A program made the position numbers and the translations under genes. The notes under the pieces were generated by a model. That model was not told where the DNA came from. It did no database searches and saw only the letters and a program-made list of their open reading frames with translations. A stretch of 14,490 bases of DNA from the NCBI GenBank assembly GCA_035524315.1, contig DATKPD010000058.1, positions 1 to 14,490 of the forward strand, given 5' to 3'. Of this stretch, positions 1 to 7,351 are shown piece by piece; position 1 is the stretch's first letter; each line of letters begins with the position of its first letter. This DNA is from BOG-938 sp035524315. Lineage in GTDB: Bacteria > Pseudomonadota > Alphaproteobacteria > Caulobacterales > Caulobacteraceae.

Positions 1-204
1 ATTGTCCTGCCCCCCGACCATCAAGGGCGATCCGGCCACCGCGCGGACCATCCGCTCGATCAGGATCGCCGGCGGGCACAGGGCGACGCGCGCGCGACTG
101 GGCGTTTCGGTGAGGGATTCGGCGACTTTGACGGCTTCGGCCAGCTGGGCCGACAAGCCGTACATTTTCCAGTTTCCGACGATCAGAGGGCTATACAAAC
201 TCAT
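1..204 (-). CDS. tpiA: Triosephosphate isomerase, N-terminal part (runs off the left edge)
   Basis: Interconverts dihydroxyacetone phosphate and glyceraldehyde 3-phosphate in the cytoplasm (glycolysis and gluconeogenesis). Only the first 68 codons are present; the gene continues beyond base 1. The start ATG is at 204-202. The protein opens with a short leader and then GNWKMYG (residues 10-16), the family signature strand holding the catalytic Asn11 and Lys13. CPP (about residue 46) and GGQDN at the cut edge also match the start of the TIM barrel. The usual KMNG is KMYG here, so Tyr15 replaces a commonly conserved Asn; both catalytic residues are intact. The gene is divergent from the foldase gene at 395, with 190 bp between the starts. 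Identification is firm from the signature; the missing C-terminal three quarters cannot be judged. Confidence 0.93.
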   Translation of the reverse strand, partial: MSLYSPLIVGNWKMYGLSAQLAEAVKVAESLTETPSRARVALCPPAILIERMVRAVAGSPLMVGGQDN

Positions 205-394
205 CTTGGTCCGTTTTGGCGGTCATGGGCGGGGTTGAGCTAAGCCAATCGGGCGCATCTGTCACGCCCGGGGTCACGCCCGGGGTCACGATCGGGGTCG
301 CCACGATGGGCGCCAGGATTATGCTGTTGTCCTTGCCGTTCAGTGAAGGGGCGCCCTATACCGCGCGGGTTCGACCGGCCGCCAAGGACGCCTG
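205..394. promoter_or_regulatory. Divergent tpiA / foldase intergenic region
   Basis: This 190-bp gap separates two genes reading outward, so it should carry promoters for both. I see no convincing -35/-10 pair on either strand. It contains a 12-bp tandem repeat (listed separately) and AAGGA at 384-388, which is a suitable ribosome binding site 6 nt before the ATG at 395. Confidence 0.4.
261..296. repeat. Three tandem 12-bp repeats
   Basis: GTCACGCCCGGG occurs at 261-272 and 273-284, followed by GTCACGATCGGG at 285-296 (two mismatches). A fourth partial GTC starts at 297. The array lies in the divergent promoter region between tpiA and the foldase gene. Function is unknown; it could be simple slippage or a multi-copy binding site. 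Confidence 0.8.
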
Positions 395-2320
395 ATGCTC
401 GCTTTTTTCCGCACGCTGTCCCAATCCAGGATTATGTGGGCCCTGCTGGGCATCCCTCTGGTCGGGGGGCTGCTGGTGATCGGCAACACCCGGGCGAACC
501 TGTCGGGCCTGTTCGTCCAGGACTCGGTGATCGCCGCCGGCGCGCGCACCTATTCCCAGGCGGAATACAAGCGGGAGTTTGAAGCCTATCGCCAGCGGCT
601 TGCCCAGCAGGGCCAGGCGGTGACGGTCGACGACATGGTCAGCCAGGGGGCCGACCAGCAGGTGCTGCAATCCCTCGCCCGGCGCGAATCCCTGGCCGAG
701 CAGCTGCGCCGGGACGGCGTGATCCCGTCCGACAACCTGATCGTGGCCCAGATCAAAAAGATCGCCGCCTTCTTCGATCCGATCAGCGGCAAGTTCGACC
801 AGAAGACCTACACCCAGCGCTTGGCCGACAATCAGCTGACGCCCGAGACGTTCCAGAACGAGCTGCGCGACGAAGCCGCGTCGGACCACTTCGCCGCCGG
901 CATGGCCGCGGGGCTTAAACCGCCGCGCCTCCTGGACGCGGTGATCACCGACTTTCAGTCCGAGGCCCATACCTTCGACTACCTGCTGGTCGATCCCAAG
1001 CTACTGGGCGCCCCGCCCACCCCGACCGACGCCCAGCTGACCACGCTGATGAACGCCAACGCCCAAGCGCTGACCACGCCCGAGACGCGCGTGTTTTCGG
1101 TGGTGCGCTTCAGCGCCAAGGCCTTGGCGCCCACGATGACCGCTGACCCGGCCGAGGTGCAGAAGCGCTACGACTTCCGCAAGGACACCCTGTCGACGCC
1201 CGAGAAGCGCACCGTGGTGCAGATCCCCGCCAAGACCGCCGACGAAGCCGCCGGCATCGCCGCCAAGCTGGCGTCGGGCGCCGATCCGGCCGCCGTAGCC
1301 AAGGCCGCCGGCGAGCAGGTGGTCAACTATACCGACCAGCCCAAGGCCGGCATCGCCGATCCCAAGGTGGCCGACGCCGCCTTCGCCCTGCCCGAGGGCA
1401 AGAGCTCGGGTCCGATCCAGGGCCAGCTCGGCCTGGCCGTGGTCAAGGTGCTCAAGGTCACGCCCGGTCACCAGGTGAGCCTGGACGAGGCGCGGCCGAA
1501 GATCGAGGAAGAGGTCAAGGCCGAGGCGGCCGTGAACCAGGCCTACGCCCTCAGCCAGAAATACGAGACCGCCCACGACAAGGGCGCGAGTTTCGCCGAC
1601 GCGGCCAAGGCCGCCGGCGTGGCTCCCACGTCCATCGGCCCGGTCACCGCCCAAGGGCAGGACGCTCAGGGCAAGCCGCTCGGCCTTTCGCCCAAGATGC
1701 TCGCCGAAGGCTTCAAGCTGACCCAGAACGGCGACAGCGACGTGGTGCAGGAAGACAAGGGCGAGTACTTCGTGCTGCACGCCGACAAGGTCATTCCGCC
1801 CCAGCCGCCCACGCTCGACAAGGTGCGCCCACAGCTGACGCAGTACTTCCAGGTCCAGGAACTGCGCAAGCGCATGTCGGCCAAGCTGGATGAGCTGATC
1901 GCCCGCATCAAGAAGGGCGAAAGCCTGGAATCGGTCGCCGCCTCGGTGGGCGGCAAGGTCGCCCAGGCCTCGCTCACTCGCCAGCAGGCCCAGGGCAATC
2001 GCCAGATGTCGCAGGAAGTCCTGGCGCAGATCTTCCAATCCAAGGTCGGCGACGTATTCCCGGCCGGCGCCGCCATCGTCAAGATCACCGGCGTGGTCGC
2101 GCCCAACGCCCAGGTCACGGGCCAGAGCGTGCAGCCGGTCGAGCAGGACCTGAGCCGCGGGATTTTCCAGGAACTGATCGACGAGGCAGGCTCCTACGCC
2201 CAAACCAAGCTGAAGACCAAGGTCAACACCCAGCTGGCGCGCCAGGCGATCGGCGCCTCGCCTGACGCCGGCGCGCCCCTGGCCCCGGCCAAGCCAGCCC
2301 CGGCCACGCCCGCCCAATGA
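395..2320 (+). CDS. Membrane-anchored SurA/PpiD-like peptidyl-prolyl cis-trans isomerase
   Basis: A 641-residue periplasmic folding factor of the PpiD/SurA type. A short cytoplasmic N-terminus (MLAFFRTLSQSR) is followed by one hydrophobic segment, about residues 13-31, that should anchor it in the inner membrane with the rest in the periplasm. Residues about 40-190 resemble the SurA/PpiD N-terminal chaperone domain, with YSQAEYKREFEAYRQ and a run of amphipathic helices. Residues about 265-358 resemble a diverged parvulin (PPIC) domain, including DAAFALPEGKSSGPIQGQLG and VVKVLKVTPGH. The rest is helical, and the tail is rich in Ala and Pro. Isomerase activity is uncertain because the parvulin core is weakly conserved. 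The start is supported by AAGGA 6 nt upstream. The stop codon overlaps the trpE start (ATGA), so the two are probably co-transcribed and translationally coupled. The family call is firm; whether it is the true ppiD orthologue is not. Confidence 0.88.
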   Translation: MLAFFRTLSQSRIMWALLGIPLVGGLLVIGNTRANLSGLFVQDSVIAAGARTYSQAEYKREFEAYRQRLAQQGQAVTVDDMVSQGADQQVLQSLARRESLAEQLRRDGVIPSDNLIVAQIKKIAAFFDPISGKFDQKTYTQRLADNQLTPETFQNELRDEAASDHFAAGMAAGLKPPRLLDAVITDFQSEAHTFDYLLVDPKLLGAPPTPTDAQLTTLMNANAQALTTPETRVFSVVRFSAKALAPTMTADPAEVQKRYDFRKDTLSTPEKRTVVQIPAKTADEAAGIAAKLASGADPAAVAKAAGEQVVNYTDQPKAGIADPKVADAAFALPEGKSSGPIQGQLGLAVVKVLKVTPGHQVSLDEARPKIEEEVKAEAAVNQAYALSQKYETAHDKGASFADAAKAAGVAPTSIGPVTAQGQDAQGKPLGLSPKMLAEGFKLTQNGDSDVVQEDKGEYFVLHADKVIPPQPPTLDKVRPQLTQYFQVQELRKRMSAKLDELIARIKKGESLESVAASVGGKVAQASLTRQQAQGNRQMSQEVLAQIFQSKVGDVFPAGAAIVKITGVVAPNAQVTGQSVQPVEQDLSRGIFQELIDEAGSYAQTKLKTKVNTQLARQAIGASPDAGAPLAPAKPAPATPAQ

Positions 2321-3870
2321 GCCGGCCGCAGATCGAGATCGAGCCAGGTTTCGAGGCGTTCGCGTCGGTCTATGAGGCGGGCCAACCGCAAGCGGTGTTC
2401 GTGCGCCTGGTCGACGACCTGGAAACCCCGGTCTCGGCCTATCTGAAGCTGGGCTACAAGCGGCCCTACGCCTTCCTGTTCGAGTCGGTCGAAGGCGGCG
2501 CCTGGCGCGGGCGCTATTCGATCCTGGCCATGAACCCTGATCTGATCTGGCGCTGCTTTGGCGACAAGGCCGAGGTGTGCCGGGGCGCGGACCTCGAAAG
2601 CGGTCATTTCCGGCCGGAGGCCGAGGGGGCGCTGGATTCGCTGCGCAGCCTGATCGCCAATTCCAAACTCAACCTGCCGCCGGGCCTGCCCCCCATGGCC
2701 GCCGGGGTGTTCGGCGCGGTCGGCTACGACATGGTCCGATTGGTCGAGCCCCTGCCCGGCGTCAATCCCGATCCGCTCGGCCTGCCCGACGCGGTGATGG
2801 CGCGCCCGTCCGTGGTGGCGGTGTTCGACTCCATAGGCCAGGAGATCGTGCTGACCGCGCCGGTGCGGCCCTCCGAGCTGTCGGCCGCCGACGCCTACGC
2901 CGCGGCCAAGACCCGCCTAGCCAAGGTGGTGGCCGATCTGCGCCGCCCCCTGCCCGCCGCCTCAGATCGCGCGCCCCAACCCCAGGCGCCGCTGGAATCC
3001 CAGGTGACGCGGGCCGACTACGCCAAGATCGTCGAGGCGGCCAAGGGCTATATCCGCGCCGGCGACATCTTCCAGGTGGTGCCCAGCCACCGGTTCAGCG
3101 CGCCCTTCGCGCTCGATCCCTTCGCCTTCTATCGCTCGCTGCGCCGGCTCAACCCGTCGCCCTTCATGTTCTACCTGAACTTCGGCGGCTTCCAGCTGGC
3201 CGGGTCCAGCCCCGAGATCATGGTGCGGCTGCGCGACGGCAAGATCACCATCCGTCCGATCGCCGGCACCCGGCCGCGCGGCAAGACGCCCGCCGAGGAC
3301 CAGGCGCTCGAGCGTGAATTGCTGGCCGATCCCAAGGAGCGGTCCGAGCACCTGATGCTGCTGGATCTGGGCCGCAACGACGTGGGCCGCGTGGCCATGC
3401 TGCGCGACGACGGCCGCAACGAACCGTCGCAGGCCCAGGCCGGCCCGCACGTGCGCGTCACCCAAAGCTTCACCATCGAGCGCTACAGCCACGTGATGCA
3501 CATCGTGTCCAACGTCGAGGGCGACGCGCCCGAAGGCCTGGATCCGGTCGACGTGCTGATGGCCGCCCTGCCCGCCGGCACGCTGTCGGGCGCGCCAAAG
3601 GTGCGGGCGATGCAGATCATCGACGAGCTGGAGCCGGTCAAGCGCGGCATCGCCTATGGCGGAGCGGCGGGCTACATCTCAGCCAGCGGCGAGATCGACA
3701 CCTGCATCATCCTGCGCTCGGCGCTGTTCAAGGACGGCATGATCTACGCCCAGGCCGGCGGCGGCGTGGTGGCGGACTCCGATCCCAGCGCCGAATACGA
3801 CGAGACCCTGCACAAGTCCGGCGCCCAGCGCCGCGCCGCCCAGGAAGCCTGGCGCTTCGACGAGGGCTAG
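2317..3870 (+). CDS. trpE: Anthranilate synthase component I
   Basis: Large subunit of anthranilate synthase. It converts chorismate to anthranilate using ammonia supplied by TrpG, the first committed step of tryptophan synthesis in the cytoplasm. The 517 residues match the usual length. N-terminal FLFESVEGG (53-61) matches the region that binds feedback tryptophan in characterised TrpE. The C-terminal chorismate-binding domain shows RPIAGTRPRG (313 onward), LLDLGRNDVGR (348-358) and PAGTLSGAPK (419-428). Ala316 in PIAGTR separates it from PabB-type enzymes, which carry Lys there. The ATG overlaps the foldase TGA (ATGA) and has no clear Shine-Dalgarno sequence, so translation probably depends on coupling. 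It is not adjacent to trpGDC: a reverse-strand gene lies between, and its TAG stop shares the palindrome CTAG with that gene's stop. Confidence 0.97.
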   Translation: MSRPQIEIEPGFEAFASVYEAGQPQAVFVRLVDDLETPVSAYLKLGYKRPYAFLFESVEGGAWRGRYSILAMNPDLIWRCFGDKAEVCRGADLESGHFRPEAEGALDSLRSLIANSKLNLPPGLPPMAAGVFGAVGYDMVRLVEPLPGVNPDPLGLPDAVMARPSVVAVFDSIGQEIVLTAPVRPSELSAADAYAAAKTRLAKVVADLRRPLPAASDRAPQPQAPLESQVTRADYAKIVEAAKGYIRAGDIFQVVPSHRFSAPFALDPFAFYRSLRRLNPSPFMFYLNFGGFQLAGSSPEIMVRLRDGKITIRPIAGTRPRGKTPAEDQALERELLADPKERSEHLMLLDLGRNDVGRVAMLRDDGRNEPSQAQAGPHVRVTQSFTIERYSHVMHIVSNVEGDAPEGLDPVDVLMAALPAGTLSGAPKVRAMQIIDELEPVKRGIAYGGAAGYISASGEIDTCIILRSALFKDGMIYAQAGGGVVADSDPSAEYDETLHKSGAQRRAAQEAWRFDEG

Positions 3871-4061
3871 CGGGTCGATATCGGCTCGATGGTCACCGGC
3901 GGGGCCAGGATGGCGGCGGCGGCGAAGGTCAGGGCGCTGACCGCGAAAAAGGCGGCGGCGGCCACGGCGCCCAGGGTGCGGTCGGGCGCCTTGGGCGGCT
4001 TGAGCTTGGCCCGGGCCCGCTGCAGCGGCGTGACCTGACGCGAGAGCGACTCAATATCCAT
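3867..4061 (-). CDS. Small single-pass membrane protein of unknown function
   Basis: A 64-residue protein I do not recognise. Residues 1-30 are polar and basic (SRQVTPLQRARAKLK and following). One Ala/Phe/Leu-rich hydrophobic stretch at about residues 31-53 looks like a single transmembrane helix, followed by a short tail rich in Pro and Ile. By the positive-inside rule the N-terminus would face the cytoplasm. Third codon positions are nearly all G or C, like the neighbouring core genes, which supports real coding. It lies opposite the trp genes, its stop overlaps the trpE stop (CTAG), and it starts about 107 bp upstream of trpG on the other strand. No good Shine-Dalgarno precedes the ATG. 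A role in tryptophan synthesis is not implied; the position may be incidental. Confidence 0.6.
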   Translation of the reverse strand: MDIESLSRQVTPLQRARAKLKPPKAPDRTLGAVAAAAFFAVSALTFAAAAILAPPVTIEPISTR

Positions 4062-4168
4062 ATGGGGAGCTTAGCCTAGGCGCGTCCGCCCGTCAGGACG
4101 CCCGCCGGCCCCGTTGGCCCTTGGCCTTGGGCCCGGCGCAGCCTAGAACGCCGTGGAAAGGCGCGCCC

Positions 4169-4765
4169 ATGATCCTGGTGATCGATAACTACGACAGCTT
4201 CACCTACAACCTCGTTCATTATCTGAACGAGCTTGGGGCTCAGACGCTCGTGCGCCGGAACGACGCCTTGAGCGTGGAGCAGGCCCTGGGCCTCAAGCCC
4301 GAGGCCGTGCTGTTGTCGCCTGGCCCTTGCACGCCCGATGACGCTGGCATCTGCTTGGCGTTGATCGGCCAGGCGCCGGCGGACCTGCCGATCCTGGGGG
4401 TGTGCCTGGGCCACCAGGCGATCGGCCAGGACGCCGGCGGCAAGGTGATCCGCGCCAAGACCCTGATGCACGGCAAGACCGATAAGATCGAGCACAGCGG
4501 CCAGGGCGTGTTCGCTGGCCTGCCCAGCCCCTTCGTCGCCACACGCTATCACAGTCTGGCGGTCGAGCGCGAAACCCTGCCCGACGTGCTGGAAGTGACG
4601 GCCTGGAGCGCGGACGGCGAGATCATGGGCCTGCGCCGGCGCGACCGGCCGGTGCACGGCGTGCAGTTCCACCCCGAATCCATCGCCACCGAGCACGGCC
4701 ATGACCTCTTGGCCAATTTCCTCGACCTTGCCGGGGTCAAGCGCCTGAACCTCACCCCGGCCTGA
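4169..4765 (+). CDS. trpG: Anthranilate synthase component II (glutamine amidotransferase)
   Basis: Class I glutamine amidotransferase that hydrolyses glutamine and passes ammonia to TrpE. The 198-residue protein starts MILVIDNYDSFTYNL, the classic TrpG/PabA N-terminus. The oxyanion region LLSPGPCTP, the nucleophile elbow GVCLGHQAIG with Cys79, and VQFHPES with His168 and Glu170 complete the catalytic triad. The frame is open upstream to a TTG at 4121, but family alignment and GGAAAGG at about 4153-4159 favour the ATG at 4169. It may also serve p-aminobenzoate synthase as PabA, as happens in several bacteria; the sequence cannot decide this. The next gene, trpD, begins one base after the TGA, so trpG, trpD and trpC form one operon. 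No leader peptide with Trp codons is visible upstream, so classical attenuation is not supported. Confidence 0.96.
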   Translation: MILVIDNYDSFTYNLVHYLNELGAQTLVRRNDALSVEQALGLKPEAVLLSPGPCTPDDAGICLALIGQAPADLPILGVCLGHQAIGQDAGGKVIRAKTLMHGKTDKIEHSGQGVFAGLPSPFVATRYHSLAVERETLPDVLEVTAWSADGEIMGLRRRDRPVHGVQFHPESIATEHGHDLLANFLDLAGVKRLNLTPA

Positions 4766-4766
4766 C

Positions 4767-5783
4767 GTGTCGGACGCCTTCAAACCCCTGCTCGCCCGCC
4801 TCGCGGACGGCGCGACCCTGACCGAGGAAGACGCGGACGCGTTCTTCGCGGCCTGCCTGCGCGGCGAGCCGAGTCCGGCCCAGATCGCCGCCGCCGTCAC
4901 CGCCATGCGCCTACGCGGCGAAACCGTGGGCGAGATCACCGCCTCGGCCCGCGCCATGCGCCGCGCCGCCGTTTCGCTCGAGCATCCCTATGCGGTGATC
5001 GACACCTGCGGCACCGGCGGCGACGGCCTGCACACCCTCAACGTATCGACCGCCTCGGCGCTGGTGGCGGCGGGCGCGGGGCTGAAGGTGGCCAAGCACG
5101 GCAACCGCGCCCTGTCGTCGCGTTCGGGCGCGGCCGATGTGTTGGCCGAGCTCGGCGTCAACGTTTCGGCGTCGCTGGCGCAGTCGCGCCGGGCGCTGGA
5201 CGAAGCCAACATCTGCTTCCTGTTCGCGCCAGCCCACCACGGCGCCCTGCGCCACGTCATGCCGGTGCGCCAGGAACTGGGCTTCCGCACCATCTTCAAT
5301 CTGCTGGGTCCCCTGGCCAACCCCGCCGGGGCCCAGCGCCAGGTGCTGGGCGTGTACGACAGCCGCTGGGTCGAGCCTCTGGCGCGGGTGCTGGGCGCGC
5401 TGGGCTCCGAACGGGCCTGGGTGGTGCATGGCCAGGGCCTGGACGAGATCACCACCACCGGGGCCACCCACGTGGCCGAATGGAAGGCGGGCGGGGTGCG
5501 CCTGTTCACCGTCACGCCCGACGCGGTCGGCCTGCCGGTCGCCGGCCTGGCCGATCTGCAGGGCGGAGACCCGGCCTATAACGCCGCGGCGATCACGGCC
5601 CTGCTGGATGGCGCGCCCGGCCCTTACCGCGACGTGGTGCTGCTCAACGCCGCCGCCGCCCTTCTGGTAGCCGACAAGGTCGAGACCCTGCGCGAGGGCG
5701 TGGCCCTGGCCGGCCAGGTGATCGACCAGGGCCTGGCCAAGGCCGCGCTGGACCGGTTGGTCGTGGCGAGTAACGCCCCATGA
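4767..5783 (+). CDS. trpD: Anthranilate phosphoribosyltransferase
   Basis: Transfers phosphoribosyl from PRPP to anthranilate, the second step of the tryptophan branch. It has 338 residues, the normal length for monofunctional TrpD. The N-terminal helical domain is followed by the PRPP/anthranilate signature DTCGTGGDG (residues 79-87), NVSTASALVAAGAG, and KHGNRALSSRSGAADVLAELG starting at Lys110. FNLLGPLANPAGAQRQVLGVY is the expected second half of the fold. Translation starts with GTG at 4767, one base after the trpG stop, which suggests coupling. The 3' end overlaps the trpC ATG by 4 nt (ATGA). Confidence 0.97.
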   Translation: MSDAFKPLLARLADGATLTEEDADAFFAACLRGEPSPAQIAAAVTAMRLRGETVGEITASARAMRRAAVSLEHPYAVIDTCGTGGDGLHTLNVSTASALVAAGAGLKVAKHGNRALSSRSGAADVLAELGVNVSASLAQSRRALDEANICFLFAPAHHGALRHVMPVRQELGFRTIFNLLGPLANPAGAQRQVLGVYDSRWVEPLARVLGALGSERAWVVHGQGLDEITTTGATHVAEWKAGGVRLFTVTPDAVGLPVAGLADLQGGDPAYNAAAITALLDGAPGPYRDVVLLNAAAALLVADKVETLREGVALAGQVIDQGLAKAALDRLVVASNAP

Positions 5784-6571
5784 GCGACATCCTTGACAGG
5801 ATCGCCGCCTACAAGCGCGAGGACGTCGCCGCGCGCAAGGGCGCCCGCTCGCAGGCCGACGTCGACGCCGCGGCCGCCCAAGCCACGCCGCCGCGCGGCT
5901 TTCGCCGGGCCCTGATCGACGCCCACGCGCCCGGCCGCCTGGCCCTGATCGCCGAGATCAAGCGCGCCAGCCCCTCGCGCGGCCTGATCCGCGCGGACTT
6001 CGATCCGCCGGCCCTGGCCCGGGCCTATGCCGAAGGCGGGGCGGCATGCCTGTCCGTGCTGACCGATGGCCCCAGCTTTCAGGGCGCGGACGACTATCTG
6101 ACGACGGCGCGCGGCGCGGTCGCCCTGCCCTGCATCCGCAAGGATTTCCTGGTGGATCCCTGGCAGGTGGCCGAATCTCGGGCGCTCGGCGCGGACTGCA
6201 TCCTGGTGATCCTGGCCATGATCGACGATTCGCTGGCGGGCGAACTGATGGCCGAGGCGCGCCGATTCGGCATGGATGTACTGGTCGAGACCCACGACGA
6301 GGCCGAAATGGCCCGCGCCGGGGCCCTCGGCGCCGACATGGTTGGGGTCAACAACCGCAATCTGCGCACCTTCGAGGTCGATCTGTCGATTACCGAGCGG
6401 CTGGCCGCCCTGAAGCCCGCCAACGCCTTGCTGGTAACGGAAAGCGGCCTGTTCACCCCCGCCGACGCGGCTCGCCTCGAAGTCAGCGGCGCAACCGCCA
6501 TGCTGGTCGGTGAAAGCCTGATGCGGCAGGCAGACGTGGCTGCGGCAACACGCGCGCTGCTGGGCGCTTAA
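5780..6571 (+). CDS. trpC: Indole-3-glycerol phosphate synthase
   Basis: Decarboxylating ring closure of carboxyphenylaminodeoxyribulose phosphate to indole-3-glycerol phosphate. This is a 263-residue TIM barrel without the TrpF fusion seen in enterobacteria. Active-site features in order: LIAEIKRASPSRG (Glu59, Lys61), FQGADDYL, IRKDF (Lys121), LVETHDE (Glu170), VGVNNRNL (Asn191), TESGLFT and the phosphate loop AMLVGESLMR. Its start overlaps the trpD stop (ATGA). After the TAA there is no terminator hairpin; the lexA promoter starts within 10 bp, so some read-through into lexA is possible. trpF, trpB and trpA are not in the window. Confidence 0.97.
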   Translation: MSDILDRIAAYKREDVAARKGARSQADVDAAAAQATPPRGFRRALIDAHAPGRLALIAEIKRASPSRGLIRADFDPPALARAYAEGGAACLSVLTDGPSFQGADDYLTTARGAVALPCIRKDFLVDPWQVAESRALGADCILVILAMIDDSLAGELMAEARRFGMDVLVETHDEAEMARAGALGADMVGVNNRNLRTFEVDLSITERLAALKPANALLVTESGLFTPADAARLEVSGATAMLVGESLMRQADVAAATRALLGA

Positions 6572-6578
6572 CGTCAAC

Positions 6579-6605
6579 TTGACATTAAGAAAGAACACCT
6601 AGAGA
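6579..6605 (+). promoter_or_regulatory. Probable housekeeping promoter of lexA
   Basis: TTGACAT at 6579-6585 closely matches the -35 of the Caulobacter housekeeping consensus (TTGACGS, spacer of 10-14, GCTANAWC). After a 12-bp spacer, CCTAGAGA (6598-6605) is a partial match to the -10. The proposed -10 lies inside the SOS box at 6593-6607, the expected arrangement if LexA represses its own gene. The -35 is good; the -10 is weak. Confidence 0.5.
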
Positions 6606-6607
6606 AC
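6593..6607. promoter_or_regulatory. LexA-binding SOS box
   Basis: GAAC-ACCTAGA-GAAC is the exact reverse complement of the direct-repeat SOS box GTTC-N7-GTTC used by alphaproteobacterial LexA. It is 43 bp upstream of the lexA ATG and overlaps the proposed -10, consistent with autorepression that is relieved by RecA-stimulated LexA cleavage after DNA damage. Confidence 0.88.
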
Positions 6608-6628
6608 ATCCGCATATGTTAGCGGTTT

Positions 6629-6643
6629 GTTCCTAGCGAGGTC
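6629..6643. promoter_or_regulatory. Possible second, degenerate SOS box
   Basis: GTTC-CTAGCGA-GGTC matches GTTC-N7-GTTC with one mismatch in the second half-site. It ends 6 bp before the lexA ATG and covers the ribosome binding site GAGG (6638-6641). It shares CTAG within its spacer with the upstream box. It may be a second LexA site or chance. Confidence 0.35.
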
Positions 6644-6649
6644 CGGTCG

Positions 6650-7351
6650 ATGCTCACGCGCAAGCAACATGAGCTGCTCATGTTCATCCATGAACGGATC
6701 AAGGAAAGCGGTGTTTCTCCTTCGTTCGACGAAATGAAGGAGGCGCTCGACTTGGCCTCCAAGTCCGGCATCCACAGGCTGATTACAGCGCTCGAGGAGC
6801 GCGGCTTCCTGCGCCGCCTCGCCCACCGCGCACGCGCTCTGGAAGTGGTCAAGCTGCCTGAGCAGGCCACCGCCGCCGCCCCGCCGCGTGGCCGTGCGCC
6901 GTTCCGGCCCCAGGTGGTCGAAGGCGAGCGGCTGGCCTCCAGCCCCGACCTGCCCATCGCCAACGACGTGCGCGAACTGCCGGTGCTGGGGCGCATCGCC
7001 GCCGGTACGCCGATCGACGCCATCCAGCACGAGAAGGACCGCATGCCGGTGCCCGAGACCCTGCTGGGCGCGGGCGAGCACTACATCCTGGAGGTCCAGG
7101 GCGACTCCATGATCAACGCCGGCATCCTCGACGGCGATCAGGTGATCATCCGCAAGGGCGCCACCGCCAACTCCGGCGAGATCGTCGTGGCCCTGGTGAT
7201 GGGCGAGGAAGCCACCCTCAAGCGCCTGCGCAAGAAGGGCGCCTCGATCGCCCTGGAAGCCGCCAACCCCGCCTATGAGACCCGTATCTTCGGCCCCGAT
7301 CAGGTGCAGGTGCAAGGCAAGCTGGTCGGCCTCATCCGTCGCTATCACTGA
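6650..7351 (+). CDS. lexA: SOS transcriptional repressor LexA
   Basis: LexA represses DNA-damage genes and cleaves itself when RecA filaments form. The 233-residue protein starts MLTRKQHELLMFIHERI and has the LexA winged-helix DNA-binding domain through about residue 65, including SPSFDEMKEALDLASKSGIHRLI. An Ala/Pro-rich linker follows. The cleavage site is Ala118-Gly119 (GRIAAGTPID), the catalytic Ser153 is in VQGDSMINAGI, and the general-base Lys191 is in EEATLKRL, so the S24 protease is complete. ATG 6650 has GAGG 8 nt upstream. An SOS box and promoter precede it. The 3' end overlaps the convergent comEC by 20 bp. Confidence 0.97.
   Translation: MLTRKQHELLMFIHERIKESGVSPSFDEMKEALDLASKSGIHRLITALEERGFLRRLAHRARALEVVKLPEQATAAAPPRGRAPFRPQVVEGERLASSPDLPIANDVRELPVLGRIAAGTPIDAIQHEKDRMPVPETLLGAGEHYILEVQGDSMINAGILDGDQVIIRKGATANSGEIVVALVMGEEATLKRLRKKGASIALEAANPAYETRIFGPDQVQVQGKLVGLIRRYH

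Noticed and set aside
191..226. 11-codon upstream ORF overlapping the tpiA start on the minus strand
   Set aside because: It starts at ATG 226 out of frame and stops at 191; such short ORFs occur by chance and no ribosome binding site supports it.
1001..2317. Long reverse-strand open frame opposite the foldase gene
   Set aside because: Low-complexity Gly/Leu/Arg-rich translation typical of antisense frames in GC-rich genes; the forward frame has clear domains.
4121..4168. Upstream in-frame TTG extension of trpG
   Set aside because: The TrpG N-terminus is MILVIDNYDSF at 4169 with a good GGAAAGG before it; the extra 16 residues match nothing in the family.
4062..4168. Attenuator or leader peptide before trpG
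   Set aside because: Short GC hairpins can be drawn (for example GCGTCC 4082-4087 with GGACGC 4096-4101), but there is no Trp-rich leader ORF and no terminator with a T-run.
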